NCBI RefSeq assembly: GCF_014395425.1
Contig: NZ_CP060711.1
Span: 2,914,001 to 2,978,000 of the forward strand
Length of the DNA stretch: 64,000 bases
Source of the DNA: Thermomonas brevis
Lineage (GTDB): Bacteria > Pseudomonadota > Gammaproteobacteria > Xanthomonadales > Xanthomonadaceae
Direction of reading: 5' to 3'
Positions 60,263-64,000 of this stretch are shown here, piece by piece (position 1 is the stretch's first letter; each line of letters starts with the position of its first letter). Position numbers and translations under genes: made by a program. Under the pieces are notes generated by a model. The model did no database searches, was not told the origin of the DNA, and was given only the letters and a program-made list of their open reading frames with translations.

Positions 60263-60763
60263 TCACATGCCGCCGCCGCACTTGCCCTCGCCGCATTTGC
60301 CTTCCCCGCACTTGCCTTCGCCGGCCTTGCCGTCCTTCTTCATGGATGCGTGGTGCGCGTCCATTTCGGCCTGGCTGACGAAACCGTCCTTGTCGGCGTC
60401 GATGCCGGCGAACATCTCGTCCTTGCCGGCGTGCGCGGCGGCGAATTCGGCGCGCGAGATGCGGCCGTCCTTGTCGGTGTCCATCTTCGCCATGCCGCAG
60501 CCGCCTTCGTGGTCGGCCTTGGCCGCGGCGGGCTTGTCGGCGCCGGCCATCATCCCGGCCCCGCACTTGCCTTCGCCGCACTTGCCTTCGGCAGCCTTGC
60601 CCTCTGCGGCCTTGCCTTCGGCAGCCTTGGCATCCGCGGCCTTTTCGGCGGTCTGCGCCTGCTGCATGTAGCCGTGGGCCATCGCCTGCATCGAGAACAG
60701 CGAACCGGCGGCGACGGCGGCGCCGATCGCCAGCGCGAGGGATTTCGGGTGGGTCTGCGACAT
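60263..60763 (-). CDS. hvfA: HvfA-like RiPP precursor with EF-hands between EGKCG clusters
   Basis: A 166-residue exported precursor. The signal peptide is MSQTHPKSLALAIGAAVAAG and continues to MAHG (cleavage after AMA). Two EGKCG motifs follow three EGKA units (about residues 48-68), and three further EGKCG motifs stand at the C-terminus. Between them are two canonical EF-hand loops, DTDKDGRISRAEF and DADKDGFVSQAEM. The EGKCG cysteines are the probable sites of HvfB/C modification and copper binding. The EF-hands suggest calcium-dependent folding. Gene order is hvfA-hvfB-hvfC, minus strand. An upstream in-frame extension to 60856 is unlikely because only this start gives a signal peptide. 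Confidence 0.88.
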   Translation of the reverse strand: MSQTHPKSLALAIGAAVAAGSLFSMQAMAHGYMQQAQTAEKAADAKAAEGKAAEGKAAEGKCGEGKCGAGMMAGADKPAAAKADHEGGCGMAKMDTDKDGRISRAEFAAAHAGKDEMFAGIDADKDGFVSQAEMDAHHASMKKDGKAGEGKCGEGKCGEGKCGGGM

Positions 60764-60877
60764 GGGTTGGCTCCGGGCGCGTCCGCGCATGGGTGGAGCC
60801 GCGATCCTACCGCCTGCTCCCCGGCGCGGCCAGCGCGCGGGCGGCCGGGGCGCCATTCATCCTCGGCGGCGATGCGT

Positions 60878-61582
60878 TCACACCACCGCGGTGTTGCTGT
60901 CGTCGCGCTTGTCGCGCGGTGGCATGCGTTCCTCGCCGTGGATCAGGAACCACACGTTCTCGGCGATGTTGGTGGCGTGGTCGCCGATCCGCTCCAGGTT
61001 CTTGGCCATGAACAGCAGGTGCGTGCACGGGGTGATCGCGCGTGCGTCCTCCATCATGTAGGTCAGCAGCTCGCGGAACAGGCCGGTGTAGAGCGTGTCC
61101 AGCTCGGCGTCGCGCTCGCGCACGTACAGCGCGGCGGCGCCGTCGCGGTTCACGTAGGCGTCCAGCACGTCGCGCACCTGCTGCACCGCCATCCGGCCCA
61201 GCGTCCCCAGGCCGCGCGTGTGCGGCAGCGGCGGGGCGAGGTTCAGCGCCAGCGAGCGCTTGGCGATGTTGGCGGCGTAGTCGCCGATGCGCTCGATGTC
61301 GGAGGCGACGCGCAGCGCGGCCAGGATCACCCGCAGGTCGCCGGCCAGCGGGCCACGGCGGATCAGGTGGATCACGTCGTGGTTGATCTGGCGCTCCAAC
61401 GCGTCGATGGCCTCGTCGTTGGCGACCACGCGCTCGGCGGCGCGGTCGTCGCGGCGTTCGACCACGTCCAGCGCGGCCTCCAACTGCGAGGCCGACATCT
61501 GGCCCATGCGGATCAGCTCGTCGAGCAGCGCGCGCTGTTCGTCGTCGTAGCTCTTGACGATGTGGTTGTGCTGTTCGTTCAT
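60878..61582 (-). CDS. phoU: Phosphate transport regulator PhoU
   Basis: A 234-residue protein made of two three-helix bundles. Each carries the ExxxD-type metal-binding motif of PhoU: ASDIERIGDYAANIAKR and KNLERIGDHATNIAENVWF. PhoU connects the Pst transporter to PhoR and shuts the Pho regulon when phosphate is high. It is the last gene of the pst cluster but is separated from pstB by a dispersed hairpin element. The C-terminal tail (GEERMPPRDKRDDSNTAVV) matches xanthomonad versions. Confidence 0.95.
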   Translation of the reverse strand: MNEQHNHIVKSYDDEQRALLDELIRMGQMSASQLEAALDVVERRDDRAAERVVANDEAIDALERQINHDVIHLIRRGPLAGDLRVILAALRVASDIERIGDYAANIAKRSLALNLAPPLPHTRGLGTLGRMAVQQVRDVLDAYVNRDGAAALYVRERDAELDTLYTGLFRELLTYMMEDARAITPCTHLLFMAKNLERIGDHATNIAENVWFLIHGEERMPPRDKRDDSNTAVV

Positions 61583-61596
61583 GTCTTTGCTCCTTC

Positions 61597-61714
61597 CTTC
61601 TCCCTTCGGAGAAGGTGCCCCGAAGAAGGGGCGGATGAAGATTCGGCGCGCGTGCGGATTCGTCGGTTCCCCGAACCCTCACCCCAACCCCTCTCCCGGC
61701 GGGAGAGGGGCTGC
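61597..61714. repeat. Dispersed composite hairpin element, copy 2 (inverted)
   Basis: The same unit as at 7110-7229 in reverse orientation: TTCTCC...GGAGAAGG hairpin, spacer containing CCGAACCCTCACCCCAACCC, then CCTCTCCCGGCGGGAGAGG. It lies between pstB and phoU and could reduce read-through, lowering phoU expression relative to pst. Confidence 0.85.
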
Positions 61715-61715
61715 G

Positions 61716-62531
61716 TCAACCGAAGCGGCCGGTGATGTAGTCCTCGGTCTGCTGCTTGCCGGGATTGGAGAAGATCTGTCCGGTCGCGCCGTGTTCGATC
61801 AGGTCGCCCAGGTACATGAAGGCGGTGTAGTCGGAGACGCGCGCGGCCTGCTGCATGTTGTGGGTCACGATCATGATCGTGAACTGCTGCTTCAATTCCT
61901 CGACCAGCTGTTCGATGCGGCCGGTGGAGATCGGGTCCAGCGCGGAGGTCGGCTCGTCCAGCAGCAGCACGTCGGGCTTCAGCGCCACTGCGCGGGCGAT
62001 GCACAGCCGCTGCTGCTGGCCGCCGGACAGGCCCAGCCCGCTCTCCTTCAGCTTGTCCTTCACCTCGTCCCACAGCGCGGCCTGGCGCAGCGCCTGCTCG
62101 ACGCGCGCGTCCATCTCCGCCTTGTTCAGCCGCTCGTGGTGGCGGATGCCGTAGGCGACGTTCTCGTAGATCGTCATCGGGAACGGCACCGGCTTCTGGA
62201 ACACCATGCCGACCTTGCTGCGCAGCCGGTTCATCGGATACGCCGGGTCGAGGATGTTCTCGCCGTCCAGCAGCACCTGCCCCTTGGCCTCCAGCTTCGG
62301 GTACAGCGCGTAGATGCGGTTGAACACGCGCAGCAGGGTCGACTTGCCGCAGCCGGACGGGCCGATCAGCGCGGTCACGCGCTTCTCCGGGATGTCCAGG
62401 TCGATGTTCTTCACCGCGTGGAACTTGTCGTACCAGAAGTTCAGCCCGCGCGCGGCGATCTTGATCGGCGGCGCTTCCGGCAGGGCGGCCTCGCGCACGG
62501 GCGGCGCGACGGCAAGGTGTGCGTCGTTCAT
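61716..62531 (-). CDS. pstB: Phosphate ABC transporter ATP-binding protein PstB
   Basis: ATPase of the high-affinity phosphate importer. Walker A is GPSGCGKST, the signature motif [11 protein letters not shown], Walker [12 protein letters not shown], and the switch His in [15 protein letters not shown] in the Q-loop region is typical for PstB. I chose ATG 62531 ([11 protein letters not shown], 271 residues), in line with usual PstB length. An upstream start at 62627, overlapping pstA by eight bases, would add 32 residues. It works with PstA and PstC in the same operon. Confidence 0.95.
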   Translation of the reverse strand: MNDAHLAVAPPVREAALPEAPPIKIAARGLNFWYDKFHAVKNIDLDIPEKRVTALIGPSGCGKSTLLRVFNRIYALYPKLEAKGQVLLDGENILDPAYPMNRLRSKVGMVFQKPVPFPMTIYENVAYGIRHHERLNKAEMDARVEQALRQAALWDEVKDKLKESGLGLSGGQQQRLCIARAVALKPDVLLLDEPTSALDPISTGRIEQLVEELKQQFTIMIVTHNMQQAARVSDYTAFMYLGDLIEHGATGQIFSNPGKQQTEDYITGRFG

Positions 62532-62619
62532 GGACGGAATCCGGTCGGGGGTCATGGTCATCGCGGGACGGGGCGGCGCGCTTGCCCGGAGCGGGAAAGC
62601 CGTCGCGGCGGTGGAGGCG

Positions 62620-63483
62620 TCAGTCATGGGCGGCGCGCTTGCGCAGCAGGAAGGCGCGGGCCAGCAGGCTGGTCGCCAGCACGAACAGGGTGATCAGCAG
62701 CGCGCCGGCCCAGGCCAGGTGCTCCCAGTTCTCGTAGCCGCTGCCGGCGAACTTGTACATCACCAGCGGCACCGCGCTCATCGCGCCGCCGATCTTGAGG
62801 CTGAAGAATTCGTTGCCGAAGGCGGTGAACAGCAGCGGCGCGGTTTCGCCGGCGATGCGCGCCAGCGCCAGCAGGATGCCGGTGACGATGCCGGGCAGGG
62901 CGCTGCGGTACAGCACCTGCACGGTCACCTTCCACTGCGGGATGCCCAGCGACAGCGCGGCCTCGCGCATCTGCACCGGCACCAGCCGCAGCATCTCGTC
63001 GGTGGTGCGCACCACCACCGGCAGCACGATGAAGGCCAGCGACAGCGCGCCGGCGATCGCGGAGAAGTTGCCGCCGGTGTTCATCACGAAGGCCGCGTAC
63101 ACGAACAGGCCCAGCACGATCGACGGCGCCGACAGCAGGATGTCGTTGACGAAGCGCACCGCCGCGCCCAGCCGGCGATGGTTGCCGAACTCGGCCAGCC
63201 AGGTGCCGGCAGCGACGCCCAGCGGCGTGCCGATCAGCACGCCCATGCCGCACATCAGCAGGGAACCGACGATGGCGTTGCGCAGGCCGCCTTCCTCCAT
63301 CGGCGGCGGCTGGTCCTGCGTGAACAGCGAAAGGTCCAGATGCGCGAGGCCTTTCGCAAGCAGCGTCCACAGGATCCAGCCGAGGAAGGCCAGGCCGAAC
63401 AGCGCGGCGGCGCAGGACAGGCCGATGGCGACGACATTGGTGACGCTGCGGCGGCGGTACAGCGAAGCGGACGGGGCGCTCAC
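62620..63483 (-). CDS. pstA: Phosphate ABC transporter permease PstA
   Basis: Inner-membrane permease of 287 residues with six predicted helices. The EAA loop near the C-terminus ([20 protein letters not shown] to [22 protein letters not shown]) couples to PstB. The GTG start at 63483 overlaps the pstC stop (GTGA), so translation is coupled. An in-frame extension upstream reads through pstC in another frame and is not real. The gene ends in RKRAAHD and overlaps the longer pstB start option. Confidence 0.95.
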   Translation of the reverse strand: MSAPSASLYRRRSVTNVVAIGLSCAAALFGLAFLGWILWTLLAKGLAHLDLSLFTQDQPPPMEEGGLRNAIVGSLLMCGMGVLIGTPLGVAAGTWLAEFGNHRRLGAAVRFVNDILLSAPSIVLGLFVYAAFVMNTGGNFSAIAGALSLAFIVLPVVVRTTDEMLRLVPVQMREAALSLGIPQWKVTVQVLYRSALPGIVTGILLALARIAGETAPLLFTAFGNEFFSLKIGGAMSAVPLVMYKFAGSGYENWEHLAWAGALLITLFVLATSLLARAFLLRKRAAHD

Positions 63484-64000
63484 CGGTTGCCCTCCTTGCG
63501 CGACAGGTTCAGCAGCATCAGCCGGGCGATGGCCAGCACCACCAGGGTGACGACGAACAGGACGAAGCCGAGCAGCAGCAGGGCGGCGCGGTAGGTTTCG
63601 GTGGCCTCGCCGAAGTCGTTTGCGATCAATGCGGCAATCGTGGTGGACGGCTCCAGCAGCGAAGCGGTGAAGCCCACGCTGTTGCCGATCACGAAGGCCA
63701 CCGCCATCGTCTCGCCCAGCGCGCGGCCGAGGCCGAGGAACACGCCGCCGATCACCGCGCTGCGGGTATAGGGCAACACGATGTCCCAGCTCACTTCCCA
63801 CTTGGTCGCGCCGAGCGCGTAGGCGGATTCCTTGAGCCGGGACGGCACGGTCAGGAACACCTCGCGCATCGTCGAGGAGATGAACGGGATCACCATGATC
63901 GACAGCACGATGCCGGAGGTCAGCATGCCGGCGCCGATCGGCGGGCCGCGGAACAGCGCGCCGATCACCGGCAGCGGGCCCACGTGTTCGTCGAGCCAGG
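63480..64000 (-). CDS. pstC: Phosphate ABC transporter permease PstC, C-terminal part
   Basis: The last 173 codons are in the window; the 5' part continues beyond the edge. Visible are membrane helices (GMLTSGIVLSIMVIPFISST and LLLLGFVLFVVTLVVLAIAR) and the EAA-type coupling loop LKESAYALGATKWEVSWDIV to GVFLGLGRALGETMAVAFVIGN. It pairs with PstA and leads the visible part of the pst operon. The stop overlaps the pstA GTG start by four bases. Confidence 0.95.
   Translation of the reverse strand, partial: WLDEHVGPLPVIGALFRGPPIGAGMLTSGIVLSIMVIPFISSTMREVFLTVPSRLKESAYALGATKWEVSWDIVLPYTRSAVIGGVFLGLGRALGETMAVAFVIGNSVGFTASLLEPSTTIAALIANDFGEATETYRAALLLLGFVLFVVTLVVLAIARLMLLNLSRKEGNR

Overview
The window is about 64 kb of very GC-rich chromosome, tightly packed with genes. 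Gene content and repeats point to a gammaproteobacterium of the Xanthomonadaceae/Lysobacteraceae (Lysobacter, Luteimonas or Thermomonas-like). The pointers are a TonB-dependent receptor, a DUF3182 protein beside trehalose genes, intracellular PHA depolymerase, GTAG-type REP palindromes and the dispersed CCCTCTCC/GGGAGAGG repeat. The assignment is an inference from gene families; no rRNA is present.

Layout. 1-11 kb: a truncated sulfotransferase, a TonB-dependent receptor, a cyclophilin, a PHA depolymerase, a methyltransferase, a CopD/HemJ-like membrane protein, an alkaline phosphatase lipoprotein, a dicarboxylate symporter and a YcgR-like PilZ protein. 11.4-16.6 kb: a DUF3182 protein, then a translationally coupled otsB - GH15 - otsA trehalose operon. 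16.6-37 kb: a stress and DNA-repair island. It carries small hydrophilic proteins, a CBS protein, a ferritin-like protein, LigD, Ku, topoisomerase IB, an ABC1 kinase, a four-gene signalling cluster (degenerate receiver, HWE histidine kinase, receiver, sigma-54 activator), a BON protein with a FUS-like GYGQ low-complexity region, a DUF4142 lipoprotein, a RES-domain protein and an SDR dehydrogenase. Four -24/-12 (sigma-54) promoter-like sites lie in this island, in front of its small or structural stress genes.

37.2-53.4 kb: one gene of 14.4 kb encodes a 4796-residue YD-repeat polymorphic toxin with eight cadherin/Ig-like modules, a LysM domain, a glycine-zipper segment and a colicin E9-like HNH nuclease tip. 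An AT-rich immunity-like gene follows. Next comes a displaced, frameshifted second copy of the toxin's pre-tip region, ending at a tRNA-Leu(CAG) gene.

53.5-64 kb: housekeeping genes (rnr, rlmB, rnt), a guanidine-II riboswitch controlling a gdx/sugE exporter, a hvfABC-like copper-buffering RiPP operon whose precursor carries EF-hands between EGKCG clusters, and the phosphate uptake genes pstC(partial)-pstA-pstB-phoU.

The most unusual parts are the giant toxin with its spare cassette, the apparent sigma-54 stress regulon with a resident activator and a FUS-like protein, and the EF-hand RiPP precursor.
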